64,000 nt of DNA from Pseudobacillus wudalianchiensis (GTDB lineage: Bacteria; Bacillota; Bacilli; Bacillales; Domibacillaceae): the NCBI RefSeq assembly GCF_001685015.1, contig NZ_MAYT01000029.1, forward strand, positions 149,690-213,689. Reading direction: 5' to 3'. Positions 55,796-63,128 of the stretch are shown piece after piece. The notes under the pieces were generated by a model. That model worked only from the letters and a program-made list of their open reading frames with translations, did not search any database and was not told the origin of the DNA. The position numbers and the translations under genes are program-made. Numbering within the stretch: the first letter of the stretch is position 1; every line of letters begins with the position of its first letter.

Positions 55796-56084
55796 ATCTC
55801 ACCCAAGCAATAATTCCCTCATCTTCATCAAGCACTAACTCAATTCCTGCCGCAAACGGATCGACATTGAGTTCAGTATCAAGCCAAAAACGAATCGCCT
55901 CAATCATATTAACCGTCGTTAAGATTTGCTTTCGGCCTAACACATGAGATTCAGCAGAGAAGCCATAGTCATCATCGAATAACAATTCAACTTCTACTTC
56001 ATAAGGAGAGACGTCCTTTTTATCGGAAATATAGAGACAAAGAGCATTGATGATATCCTGCTCAGTTATTTTTATCTGTTCCAT
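55794..56084 (-). CDS. yxcD: YxcD-like DUF2653 protein
   Basis: 96 residues, acidic, cytosolic: an N-terminal helix (ITEQDIINALCLYISDKKDVSPYEVEVELLFDDDYGFSAE) and repeated acidic strands (ELVLDEDEGIIAWVR). Matches the YxcD family of Bacillus, function unknown. It overlaps the end of the upstream membrane-protein gene by 13 bases, the same pairing as yxcA-yxcD in B. subtilis. Confidence 0.8.
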   Translation of the reverse strand: MEQIKITEQDIINALCLYISDKKDVSPYEVEVELLFDDDYGFSAESHVLGRKQILTTVNMIEAIRFWLDTELNVDPFAAGIELVLDEDEGIIAWVR

Positions 56085-56518
56085 GAATCATAGTCCCTCC
56101 GTTTATTTCTGAACAAGGAAACAACAATTTTTTTAATTAAGACTACGATCGCTACTAAGACCAGCATATTGATGAGAAATCCAAGCATGGAGCCAAAGAT
56201 GCCTAAATGTCCAAGCATACTGCCGAACAATAAACCAGCGACTCCACCAAGAAATAACCCTTTTAGAAAACCACCTTTATTCGATTTCGTCACGGCTGAT
56301 TTCTTTGAATAATTCGTTGTTGATTTTTGTTTATTAACTTGCTGATCTTTGTTTTTCTTAAAAAACGACGAATTGTTGCTGGCAGGGGGACTGTAAGATC
56401 TTTTTCCTGATTTATAAGACTTCGCACTCGCTACTTGCGTGTTTTGATCTACAATATGCCCAACAGGTGCTAAACACAAACTAAAAACCATTAACGATGC
56501 CATTATTTTTTTCAACAT
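56072..56518 (-). CDS. Exported Ser/Lys-rich protein with C-terminal membrane segment (YxcA-type partner)
   Basis: 148 residues from the ATG at 56518 (TTGGAGGG upstream). Signal-like N terminus (LKKIMASLMVFSLCLAPVGHIVDQNTQVASA), a low-complexity middle rich in S, K and N, a glycine-rich hydrophobic stretch (FLKGLFLGGVAGLLFGSMLGHLGIFGSMLG) and a final membrane helix (LINMLVLVAIVVLIKKIVVSLF) with basic tail. The layout resembles Tim44-like membrane proteins of Bacillus. Function unknown. Confidence 0.75.
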   Translation of the reverse strand: MLKKIMASLMVFSLCLAPVGHIVDQNTQVASAKSYKSGKRSYSPPASNNSSFFKKNKDQQVNKQKSTTNYSKKSAVTKSNKGGFLKGLFLGGVAGLLFGSMLGHLGIFGSMLGFLINMLVLVAIVVLIKKIVVSLFRNKRRDYDSWNR

Positions 56519-56549
56519 GTAAAACCCTCCAATATTTTTTGTAAATAAG

Positions 56550-56684
56550 TTATACTGCTTTTGATTTATCTGCATGTTTTTCTTCTAGCTTCTTCTCAAT
56601 TTCTTCAATAATAGTCTTATCTTTCATCAGTTCCTCCTTATTCTTTTTCACTAGCTGATGAAAAGGTAAACGCTTTTTCTTCAT
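56550..56684 (-). CDS. FbpB-like small basic protein
   Basis: 44 residues, below usual gene-finder limits: MKKKRLPFHQLVKKNKEELM, then KDKTIIEEIEKKLEEKHADK and SKAV. GAGGAGGGAG precedes the ATG by three bases. The pattern (basic N terminus, LVKKNKEELMKD, IEEIEKKLEEKH) matches the FbpB family of Bacillus, small proteins that in B. subtilis act with the FsrA sRNA in iron sparing. I do not see a convincing Fur box upstream. It is the first gene after the orphan manganese riboswitch. Confidence 0.65.
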   Translation of the reverse strand: MKKKRLPFHQLVKKNKEELMKDKTIIEEIEKKLEEKHADKSKAV

Positions 56685-56741
56685 GTTCTCCCTCCTCACT
56701 TTATAGATTAGTTTGTTAATAGAACTCATAAGCAGCTACAC

Positions 56742-56775
56742 AAAAAGGGCCTGTACCACACTCGGTACAGGCCCT
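56742..56775 (-). terminator. Second terminator after the orphan riboswitch
   Basis: Minus strand GGGCCTGTACC...GGTACAGGCCC followed by TTTTTG. Confidence 0.85.
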
Positions 56776-56780
56776 AACAA

Positions 56781-56813
56781 CAAAAAAGACCTCTACCGTT
56801 TGGTAAGGTCTTG
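56781..56813 (-). terminator. Riboswitch expression-platform terminator
   Basis: Minus strand AAGACCTTACC...GGTAGAGGTCTTTTTT. Its 5' arm is the 3' strand of the aptamer P1, so ligand binding should prevent its formation. Confidence 0.85.
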
Positions 56814-56903
56814 CTAACAACGTCCATCGCTGCCAACAAAGCCGAGAGCGGATTGCTCTGTAATGACGACTTTGCTGTAAAAGCTACTCCCCTTAAAAAG
56901 GAA
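56800..56903 (-). ncRNA. yybP-ykoY type manganese riboswitch (orphan)
   Basis: The minus strand has the family core: AAGGGGAGTAGC, CAAAGTCGTCATTAC, CGGCTTTGTTGGCAGCGATG and TTAGCAAGACCTTACC. Predicted pairings fit the four-way junction: TAAGG/CCTTA (P1), GCAAAG/CTTTGT, and AGAGC/GCTCT. Family members sense Mn2+ and switch on exporters. Here the aptamer is followed by its own terminator and at once by a second one, with no transporter gene. Confidence 0.8.
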
Positions 56904-56921
56904 TATTGAGTTTATATTAAT

Positions 56922-56950
56922 ATAATAATTCATTAGACGCTTGGTGTCAA
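56922..56950 (-). promoter_or_regulatory. Promoter of the orphan riboswitch
   Basis: Minus strand TTGACA at 56950-56945, 17-base spacer, TATTAT at 56927-56922, about 50 bases beyond the CDF gene stop. Transcription would begin just before the aptamer. Confidence 0.8.
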
Positions 56951-56998
56951 GTGGTCAGCCTAACTTTCATAAGCTTCTGCAAACGACTAAAACTCCTC

Positions 56999-57970
56999 TT
57001 ATTCTACTGGACCAGCCCATGTTGGGATACGGTCATCTTCATCAAACTCAATAATCACGTCTGTTACATTCGCTATACTTTTCTTAATGTTTGCTTCAAT
57101 ATGATCTCTAATATCATCTGCCACTTTAATTTTCATTTCTGGATCTACTTCTAGCCGAAGCTCAACATGAAGATCCTCTCCTTCTTTAATCACATCCAAA
57201 TCCTGAATATCTTTTACTTGAGGATGCTGAAGAACATGGGCACCAATTTTCGCCTGCAGCTTAACATCTGCCACGCCAAGCGCTCCTGCTGCATTATCTA
57301 AAAATACTCGGCCGACAACTAAAATGAGTAAACAGCCAATAATAATAGAAGCATATCCCGTAGCACTGTGGAAAGAGGTGTATCTAGCAACCAAAATAGC
57401 GATTAAAGCAAGAAGCGCCCCACCTACAGCTACATTATCTTCTAAAAAGACGAGCTTTGTAGCCGGCTTCGCGTTTCTTACATTCTTATAGCTTTCAGGA
57501 ACAATCTTCCATCCTTTCACTTTTTCTGCTGGTAAATGCTCGGTAATTTCCTTCATCGCCTTAACGAGAACGCTTGCTTCTAATACAGCAGCGGCTCCAA
57601 GTACCCCGATATTAAGCCAAAACCAATTTTCTGAGTGAGTTGGAGCAGAAATATGATGAAAACCTTCTATAATTGTTTCATACGCTAATACCCCCACAAC
57701 TAACACGGCGCCTAATAAAACGAGATTGACTAACCGGCCAAATCCGCCTGGAAACCTCTCTGTTGGCGCTTTCTTGCTTAACGCTGAACCGATATAGACA
57801 AACAGCTGATTCGCTGCATCTCCAAAACTATGCATCATTTCAGCAAACATAGCTACATTTCCTGTAATAAGGTAAGCAGCTGTTTTAATAAGAGCGACAA
57901 TCGTGTTTACGACGGTTGCCCATAAAGCCGACTTGCTCCCAGACTTTAATAAATGATAAAATTCTGTCAC
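56999..57970 (-). CDS. Cation diffusion facilitator family transporter
   Basis: 323 residues. Six membrane helices (about 12-225) and a C-terminal cytosolic dimerisation domain (about 230-315). TM2 has the metal motif MHSFGDAANQ (H..D); the TM5 counterpart is VFLEDNVAVGGALL, with E-D in place of the usual H-D, as in the SLC30A9-like branch. Metal specificity (Zn, Mn, Co, Fe) cannot be read directly; the altered TM5 site argues against a classical zinc exporter. It lies immediately upstream of the manganese riboswitch but is not controlled by it, being 5' of the riboswitch promoter. Confidence 0.88.
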   Translation of the reverse strand: MTEFYHLLKSGSKSALWATVVNTIVALIKTAAYLITGNVAMFAEMMHSFGDAANQLFVYIGSALSKKAPTERFPGGFGRLVNLVLLGAVLVVGVLAYETIIEGFHHISAPTHSENWFWLNIGVLGAAAVLEASVLVKAMKEITEHLPAEKVKGWKIVPESYKNVRNAKPATKLVFLEDNVAVGGALLALIAILVARYTSFHSATGYASIIIGCLLILVVGRVFLDNAAGALGVADVKLQAKIGAHVLQHPQVKDIQDLDVIKEGEDLHVELRLEVDPEMKIKVADDIRDHIEANIKKSIANVTDVIIEFDEDDRIPTWAGPVE

Positions 57971-58114
57971 ACTGTCCGCTCCTTTCTCCTCCTTAAAGAC
58001 TTTCGCTCCTTTATCATCTATTTTATTTCCCGTAGCATGAACGTTAAAAACCTAATTTATTCGTCAGCTAATAGAAAAGATGACATTAAAGTCATCTTTT
58101 CACGAGCTTTTATG

Positions 58115-58948
58115 TCACCTTCTTGCAGCTAATGGGATGGTGCCTGACACTTTTTTCTCTGCTAACTCCCGAGGCCGAGTCGATTTGTACCAGTGCATGC
58201 ATAAAATAAAGATTAACACGAGGTCAATCGCATCCCCGCCATAATACATGATCATCCCCCCTTTTTCAGCCTGTGCCAAAGAGACACCGTCTGGAGGATG
58301 AGCATAAATATACTTTGATAAGATTCCATGGCCGGCCAAAGCGACAATTAGCACAATTGATCGATATAAGAAGCCTTTTCGGCGAGGGATTGGATCAATA
58401 TAAATCATCGATATGGTGAATACGTAGCCAGCTAAAAACACATGAACATGAACAAATAAATGAAGAAGGAGAGACTCATGCATTGCTGTATATAACCCGG
58501 TTGTATATAAAATCCATAAACCGCCAACATTAAGCAAGGAAGCCACGATCGGATCACTCACAAAACGGACAGGTAAACTTTTTAACAGACGGGTAAGATG
58601 CCTGGCTAGATGAATAGGGAGCACCCGCAAGATAAGAGTCATAGGGGCGGCGAGCGCCATAAAAAGCGGAGCGGCCATGCCAAGAAATAAGTGACCGATC
58701 ATGTGGGCCGTAAAGTCGAAGTGGGCACGTTCTGCAAGAGGACCTGCTACAGAAAAAACAGCAAGCAGCACACCCACAACCCAAAAGACGGTACGGGCTA
58801 ACGGCCACTTCTTATAGTGTCGATTAGATCGTATGATGGCAAAAAAATAGAAAAATAACACTAAACCAAATGGAAGTGCAAGCAGCACCTGAGGTATGGC
58901 GCCAGATAACTGGCCGCCTGTATAGCAAATATCAGCATAGCTGCTCAT
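58115..58948 (-). CDS. ctaG: CtaG-type cytochrome c oxidase assembly protein
   Basis: 277 residues from the ATG at 58948, which overlaps the stop of the DUF2243 gene (ATGA). Seven or so membrane helices and the caa3_CtaG family histidines: FTAHMIGHLFLGMAAPLFMALAAPMTL and LLLHLFVHVHVFLAGYVFTISMIYIDP. Proteins of this family help build the caa3 oxidase, likely in copper delivery. The upstream ribosome site is GGAGGGAG. No oxidase subunit gene is in the window, and the pairing with DUF2243 is typical of a second ctaG paralogue. Confidence 0.87.
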   Translation of the reverse strand: MSSYADICYTGGQLSGAIPQVLLALPFGLVLFFYFFAIIRSNRHYKKWPLARTVFWVVGVLLAVFSVAGPLAERAHFDFTAHMIGHLFLGMAAPLFMALAAPMTLILRVLPIHLARHLTRLLKSLPVRFVSDPIVASLLNVGGLWILYTTGLYTAMHESLLLHLFVHVHVFLAGYVFTISMIYIDPIPRRKGFLYRSIVLIVALAGHGILSKYIYAHPPDGVSLAQAEKGGMIMYYGGDAIDLVLIFILCMHWYKSTRPRELAEKKVSGTIPLAARR

Positions 58949-59445
58949 GCCCGGTTTTCTCCCTCCGGTGCACGATGGCGCTGCGTGCGAACAATCAGAA
59001 TAGCACCAATGATAATCATGGCTGCGGCGGTAACATTCCATATGGCATCATATACGATGACGTTTTCCACGTAGCGTATTTGGTGGATCCTCATCACTTT
59101 ATGCTGGATAATCCCATCGTACAGCTGAAATCCCCCCGCTCCAAGCAAGACGCCTCCCCACCATCTCATAAGCCATAATGCTTTTCTGCGGTGAAGATCA
59201 GCGAATAAAAACAAACCGCCGATAGTCGCAAACCAGCTAAATGCATGAAACAGTCCATCTGATACCAACCCCATACTAGTTGTTGATTTATCATAAAAAT
59301 GGTGCCAATGAAGCAGCTGATGGAAGACCGCTTCATCAAAAAAAGCAATAAAACCTACTCCAAACAAAAAACCCGACCACAAATTTTTTGATAAATACGC
59401 ATAGCGATTCGGATAACTATCTTGGTTTCCTACTTTAGCAGCCAT
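58945..59445 (-). CDS. DUF2243 membrane protein
   Basis: 166 residues, four membrane helices with histidine-rich loops (FFDEAVFHQLLHWHHFYDKSTT; DGLFHAFSW; GGFQLYDGIIQHKVMRIHQIRY). GAGGAGGATGAG precedes the ATG. The His/Asp-rich pattern suggests a metal or haem site but no function is established. Translationally coupled to ctaG through a four-base overlap, implying a shared role in oxidase or copper handling (inference). Confidence 0.85.
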   Translation of the reverse strand: MAAKVGNQDSYPNRYAYLSKNLWSGFLFGVGFIAFFDEAVFHQLLHWHHFYDKSTTSMGLVSDGLFHAFSWFATIGGLFLFADLHRRKALWLMRWWGGVLLGAGGFQLYDGIIQHKVMRIHQIRYVENVIVYDAIWNVTAAAMIIIGAILIVRTQRHRAPEGENRA

Positions 59446-59680
59446 CTCATCCTCCTCTATCCTTTTAACTTATACTTACTCTTATCTTTCCACAGATAAA
59501 CAAGTTGTAATCAAAGCCGCAAAAACAGCTTAAATAAAAACTCTCTCTCAAGCTAAGGAAAACAGACCTTCACGATAGAGATTTTCCTTATAAGAAATCC
59601 GATAAGCACCCATACAGCAACGGCTAAATCTCTCTATAAAGGACATACTAATAAGAATTCCAAAAAAATGGGGCGATTGT

Positions 59681-60256
59681 ATGAAAAAGAAAGCAATCCT
59701 AATCTTAACTGCAATCTTTGTTATTTTAATAGCGGCTTCTGCCTTCATTAAGCATTCAAATGGAGAGTCGTTCAACTGGCTAGATACAATAAGCAGAATT
59801 TTGGCCGGCATGCTTCCTCTGCTACTCTTATTCTGCAAAAGGATTCCGTTTAGTTTGCCGCTGATTATTAGTTATTATCTTCTGCTGTTCTGCACGTTCT
59901 TTTTAGGAGCCATTGTTCGGTTTTATGATCGATTTTCTTGGTGGGATACGCTGCTTCACTTTTTCGGCAGTGTCTTTATGGCCTTTATTGCTATAACACT
60001 GTATAAACTATTCATCCCTGAGCCAGTAGAAAAAAAGGTTTCCAGCTGGCTCATTTTTATATTTGTTTTATCGTTTGCCATCTCTTCCAGTGTCATTTGG
60101 GAAAGCATAGAGTTTGCTGGAACGATTATGGGTTTTTTAGAGAGCGACAGCAATAAGGATACGATGACAGACTTGCTTGCGGGCATGGCAGGCGGAATTG
60201 TTGCAGCTGTTTACGCCTTATTTCGTAAAAAGACCGCTAACGAAGTGCATAAATAA
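59681..60256 (+). CDS. Multi-pass membrane protein (YjdF/DUF2238-like)
   Basis: 191 residues with five or six membrane helices. A conserved-looking core FYDRFSWWDTLLHFFGSVFMAFIAITLY, ISSSVIWESIEFAGTIMG and DTMTDLLAGMAGGIVAAV resembles the YjdF/DUF2238 membrane family (WDxxLH...WExxE...DTxxDLxxxxxG). Function unknown; the intramembrane Asp, His and Glu could bind metal. GGGGCGATTGT precedes the ATG. Confidence 0.75.
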   Translation: MKKKAILILTAIFVILIAASAFIKHSNGESFNWLDTISRILAGMLPLLLLFCKRIPFSLPLIISYYLLLFCTFFLGAIVRFYDRFSWWDTLLHFFGSVFMAFIAITLYKLFIPEPVEKKVSSWLIFIFVLSFAISSSVIWESIEFAGTIMGFLESDSNKDTMTDLLAGMAGGIVAAVYALFRKKTANEVHK

Positions 60257-60260
60257 AAAA

Positions 60261-60306
60261 GAGAGCTCTCTTAAGCAACTAAATGTTAAGAGCGCTCCCT
60301 TTTCTT
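60261..60306 (+). terminator. Terminator after the membrane protein gene
   Basis: GAGAGCTCTCTTAA...TTAAGAGCGCTCCC with T-rich end. Confidence 0.75.
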
Positions 60307-60384
60307 TTAAATTAGATAGTTTTTCATGAAGCACAATAGCTGCTTAGCAGCTATCTGTAAAAACTTCCTATTCCAAAACTCCTG

Positions 60385-61914
60385 TTAATTTTCTGCCAAC
60401 TGTTGTCCAGTCTTCTTGCCTGACGGGCTTCCTTTTAAAGGATCCTCAGCCTGCTTTGACCGTTTAATAAACAAAGCAAGAATAAGGGCAACCGCCGCAA
60501 TTAAAGTCGCTACGAAGAAAGCGTCGTTAATTCCTTCAAGCATCGCTTTCATAGCGATTTCCTGCTTCATCCCCGCAATGGCAGCGTCTGATGGCTGAAC
60601 AGTTGGATGCTTCATCGCATTTGCAGCCAGTTCAGAAGCGTGCGTTTCTGTGCGGGTAGTCATGACGGTCACGAGCAACGCCGTACCAATAGCGCCCGCT
60701 ACTTGATTCAAGGTATTATTCATTGCCGTTCCATGTGGATAAAAGCGAGCTGGAAGCTGATTCAGACCGTTTGTAGACACCGGCATCATCACCATGGATA
60801 TGCCAAACATCCGAATCGCATTCAATACAACTAAATGTGTGTAACTTGTATCGATGGCTAACTTACTGAAATAGTAAGTAGTAATCGTTGTGATCGCCAA
60901 TCCTGTAACTGCTAAAATACGCCCGCCGAATTTATCAAACAATCTTCCAGTGATAGGTGACATAAGCGCCATCGTAAGCGCGCCTGGCAGCATCATCAGC
61001 CCCGCATCAAGCGGAGAAATGCCGCGGATGGTTTGTACATAAATAGGAATGAGCAGCATTCCAGAAAACAGTGCCATATTTACGACCATCGTAATGGACG
61101 ATGATAAGGCAAACATCGGATATTTAAAAATTCTAAAGTTGAGCATTGGCCGTTCTGTCTTTAACTGCCGTAAAATAAATGCAGTTAACGAAACAGCGCC
61201 AACAAGGATGGTGCCGTACACTTGCGGACTATCCCATCCTTTACTTCCCGCAGAACTAAATCCGTATAATAGGCCGCCAAAGCCCACGCTTGATAAGAGA
61301 AGTGAAAATAAATCAAGATGGATATCCACTCTTTCTTTCTTATCTTTGAGCAAGAAAAAGCCAATTAATAGAACGACAACTGCAATCGGCGTCACAAAGT
61401 GGAACAGCATTCTCCAATCGTAGTGTTCAATAATCCATCCTGACAAAGTGGGACCAATCGCCGGTGCAGCCATTAGAATCAAACCAAATATCCCCATCGC
61501 GGTTCCCCGCTTTTCGATAGGGAAGCTTACAAGCATCACATTCATCAAGAGTGGCATCATGATGGCTGATCCAGAAGCCTGAACCATCCGGGCTGCTAAT
61601 AGAACAGGAAATATATGAGCCACTCCGGCAATAATTGTTCCAATTGTAAACAAGCCCATCGCAACTAAAAACAAGCGGCGCACAGAATATTTTTGAATTA
61701 AAAAGGCAGTTGTTGGAATTAAGATTCCGTTTACTAACATAAACCCTGTTGTTAGCCACTGGACCGTCGAAGCTTCAACCTCTAAGTCCTTCATAATTGA
61801 AGGCAGTGCGATATTTAGCAATGTATTATTTAAAAAGGCGATAAAAGCGCCGATCATGAGCACAGCCAGAATCCCATACGGTGGACGATCGGTCTTTTGC
61901 ATTGAATAATCCAT
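60385..61914 (-). CDS. DHA2-family drug exporter (LmrB/EmrB type)
   Basis: 509 residues, 14 membrane helices of the MFS. Motif D1 LNNTLLNIALPSIMKDLEVEASTVQWLTTGFMLVNGILIP, motif A-like SVRRLFLV and antiporter motif C APAIGPTLSGWI are visible. GGAGGGAACTGA precedes the ATG. Relatives export lincosamides, dyes or other drugs with protons. Control by the divergent TetR gene is likely: the intergenic region holds a TTTTGTA-N11-TACAAAA palindrome. Confidence 0.9.
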   Translation of the reverse strand: MDYSMQKTDRPPYGILAVLMIGAFIAFLNNTLLNIALPSIMKDLEVEASTVQWLTTGFMLVNGILIPTTAFLIQKYSVRRLFLVAMGLFTIGTIIAGVAHIFPVLLAARMVQASGSAIMMPLLMNVMLVSFPIEKRGTAMGIFGLILMAAPAIGPTLSGWIIEHYDWRMLFHFVTPIAVVVLLIGFFLLKDKKERVDIHLDLFSLLLSSVGFGGLLYGFSSAGSKGWDSPQVYGTILVGAVSLTAFILRQLKTERPMLNFRIFKYPMFALSSSITMVVNMALFSGMLLIPIYVQTIRGISPLDAGLMMLPGALTMALMSPITGRLFDKFGGRILAVTGLAITTITTYYFSKLAIDTSYTHLVVLNAIRMFGISMVMMPVSTNGLNQLPARFYPHGTAMNNTLNQVAGAIGTALLVTVMTTRTETHASELAANAMKHPTVQPSDAAIAGMKQEIAMKAMLEGINDAFFVATLIAAVALILALFIKRSKQAEDPLKGSPSGKKTGQQLAEN

Positions 61915-61945
61915 TCAGTTCCCTCCATAGACGTTAAGTTCATTA

Positions 61946-61970
61946 TTTTGTACCTTCGTTTCATACAAAA
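61946..61970. promoter_or_regulatory. TetR operator candidate
   Basis: TTTTGTA at 61946-61952 and TACAAAA at 61964-61970 are exact inverted half-sites 11 bases apart, about 32 bp upstream of the exporter start. Confidence 0.55.
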
Positions 61971-62029
61971 GATATCATATACCACAAGTCCAAATATCGC
62001 AACTTAAAAATACCCTTCCTTTATGAAGT

Positions 62030-62058
62030 TTGTACTAGTCTGAAAATTAATGTACTAT
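62030..62058 (+). promoter_or_regulatory. Promoter of the tetR-type gene
   Basis: TTGTAC at 62030-62035, 17-base spacer, TACTAT at 62053-62058. Several GTAC/GTACA elements cluster here and may be further regulator contacts. Confidence 0.6.
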
Positions 62059-62100
62059 AGAAGTTGTACAGTAAGTCCAACTAAACTTAAAGGTGATGAA

Positions 62101-62985
62101 ATGAACGACAGAAAGCAGCATGTGATTAAGATGGCTCACCAGCTATTTGTTGAAAAAGGATTTCAGGCTACTTCCATTCAAGATATATTAGATTACAGCG
62201 GAATTTCCAAAGGCACATTTTACAATTATTTCTCTTCTAAAAGTGAATTGCTCATGGCTCTTTTCAGAACTATTCACAAGCAGCTTGAGAAGGAACGGAA
62301 TGAGCTGCTTATCGGCCAGGACCCTTCTAATATAGAGATCTTCATTAAGCAAATTGAACTGCAAATGAGAGCCAATAAAACACATAAGCTCATTTTTTTA
62401 TTTGAAGAAGTACTCGTTTCCAATGACACAGACCTTAAGCAATTTATGAAAAAAGGCCAATTACTCATGATCCGCTGGGTGTATGAACGATTTATAGACA
62501 TTTTTGGCGAAAGCAAGCGTCCTTATTTACTGGATTGCGCCATTATGTTCATCGGAATTTTGCATCATAACCTTAGGTATTATACGTTGGCTTATGATTC
62601 AAATACGAGCATTCACCAGGCGGTCCGTTATAGTGTAGAACGAGCAGCCAAAATCGTAGAGGACGTATCAGAGGCAGGAGATCAACTAATTAAGCCTGAG
62701 CTTTTAGACAGCTGGCTCCCGGATTGTAACAAAGCAAACCAGACGTTTCAGCAAAAACTTTGCCAGGCAATCACGGACTTAAAAAAATCGCTAAACTGTC
62801 ATGAGGAAAAGCCGAGATGTACGGAATTGCTCGAATTTATTCAAGATGAACTCCTTCATGCGAGAAACCCTCGAAAGTTTCTCATTGAAAGTGCCCTGTC
62901 TTCCTTAAAAGACAGCCGCGATTTTTTAAACGAAAAACAGCTTCAAACGCTCGCCCAACTCGTTACCCATTACTTTGCCCAATAG
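62101..62985 (+). CDS. TetR-family regulator
   Basis: 294 residues from the ATG at 62101 (AAAGGTGATGAA upstream). The TetR HTH is plain: HVIKMAHQLFVEKGFQATSIQDILDYSGISKGTFYNYFSSKSELL (about 8-52). The protein is about 100 residues longer than a standard TetR; the extra C-terminal part (about 200-294) is helical and rich in charged residues. Divergent from the drug exporter, which it probably represses until a drug binds. Confidence 0.9.
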   Translation: MNDRKQHVIKMAHQLFVEKGFQATSIQDILDYSGISKGTFYNYFSSKSELLMALFRTIHKQLEKERNELLIGQDPSNIEIFIKQIELQMRANKTHKLIFLFEEVLVSNDTDLKQFMKKGQLLMIRWVYERFIDIFGESKRPYLLDCAIMFIGILHHNLRYYTLAYDSNTSIHQAVRYSVERAAKIVEDVSEAGDQLIKPELLDSWLPDCNKANQTFQQKLCQAITDLKKSLNCHEEKPRCTELLEFIQDELLHARNPRKFLIESALSSLKDSRDFLNEKQLQTLAQLVTHYFAQ

Positions 62986-63035
62986 AGAGAAAAATGTTAA
63001 GGAAACTTACAGTGTAAACAAAATCTATTTTCAAT

Positions 63036-63100
63036 GCTCTCAGGCTGATTGAAAACTTCTGTCTTTCGAGGAAAAGCGAGTTTTTTAACAGCCTGAAAGC
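63036..63100. repeat. Imperfect inverted repeat, possible dispersed element
   Basis: CTCAGGCTGATTGAAAACTT and the facing GAGTTTTTTAACAGCCTGA form a long imperfect stem with an inner CTTTCGAGGAAAAG. It lies between convergent genes and may act as a terminator; dispersed copies of such stems occur in Bacillus genomes (recollection). Confidence 0.45.
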
Positions 63101-63128
63101 CGATAGATATTTCTTAAGTTTTTATGCA

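Noticed and set aside
56685-56741. Fur box upstream of the FbpB-like gene
   Set aside because: No sequence close to the GATAATGATAATCATTATC-type palindrome was found.
59570-59640. Inverted match TAGAGATTT / AAATCTCT as a structured leader before 59681
   Set aside because: Only one short distant pairing with no recognisable riboswitch core; too weak to call.
59548-59838. 96-codon minus-strand frame over the start of the small membrane protein gene
   Set aside because: It runs antisense through the real coding region at 59681 and onward and lacks a ribosome site.
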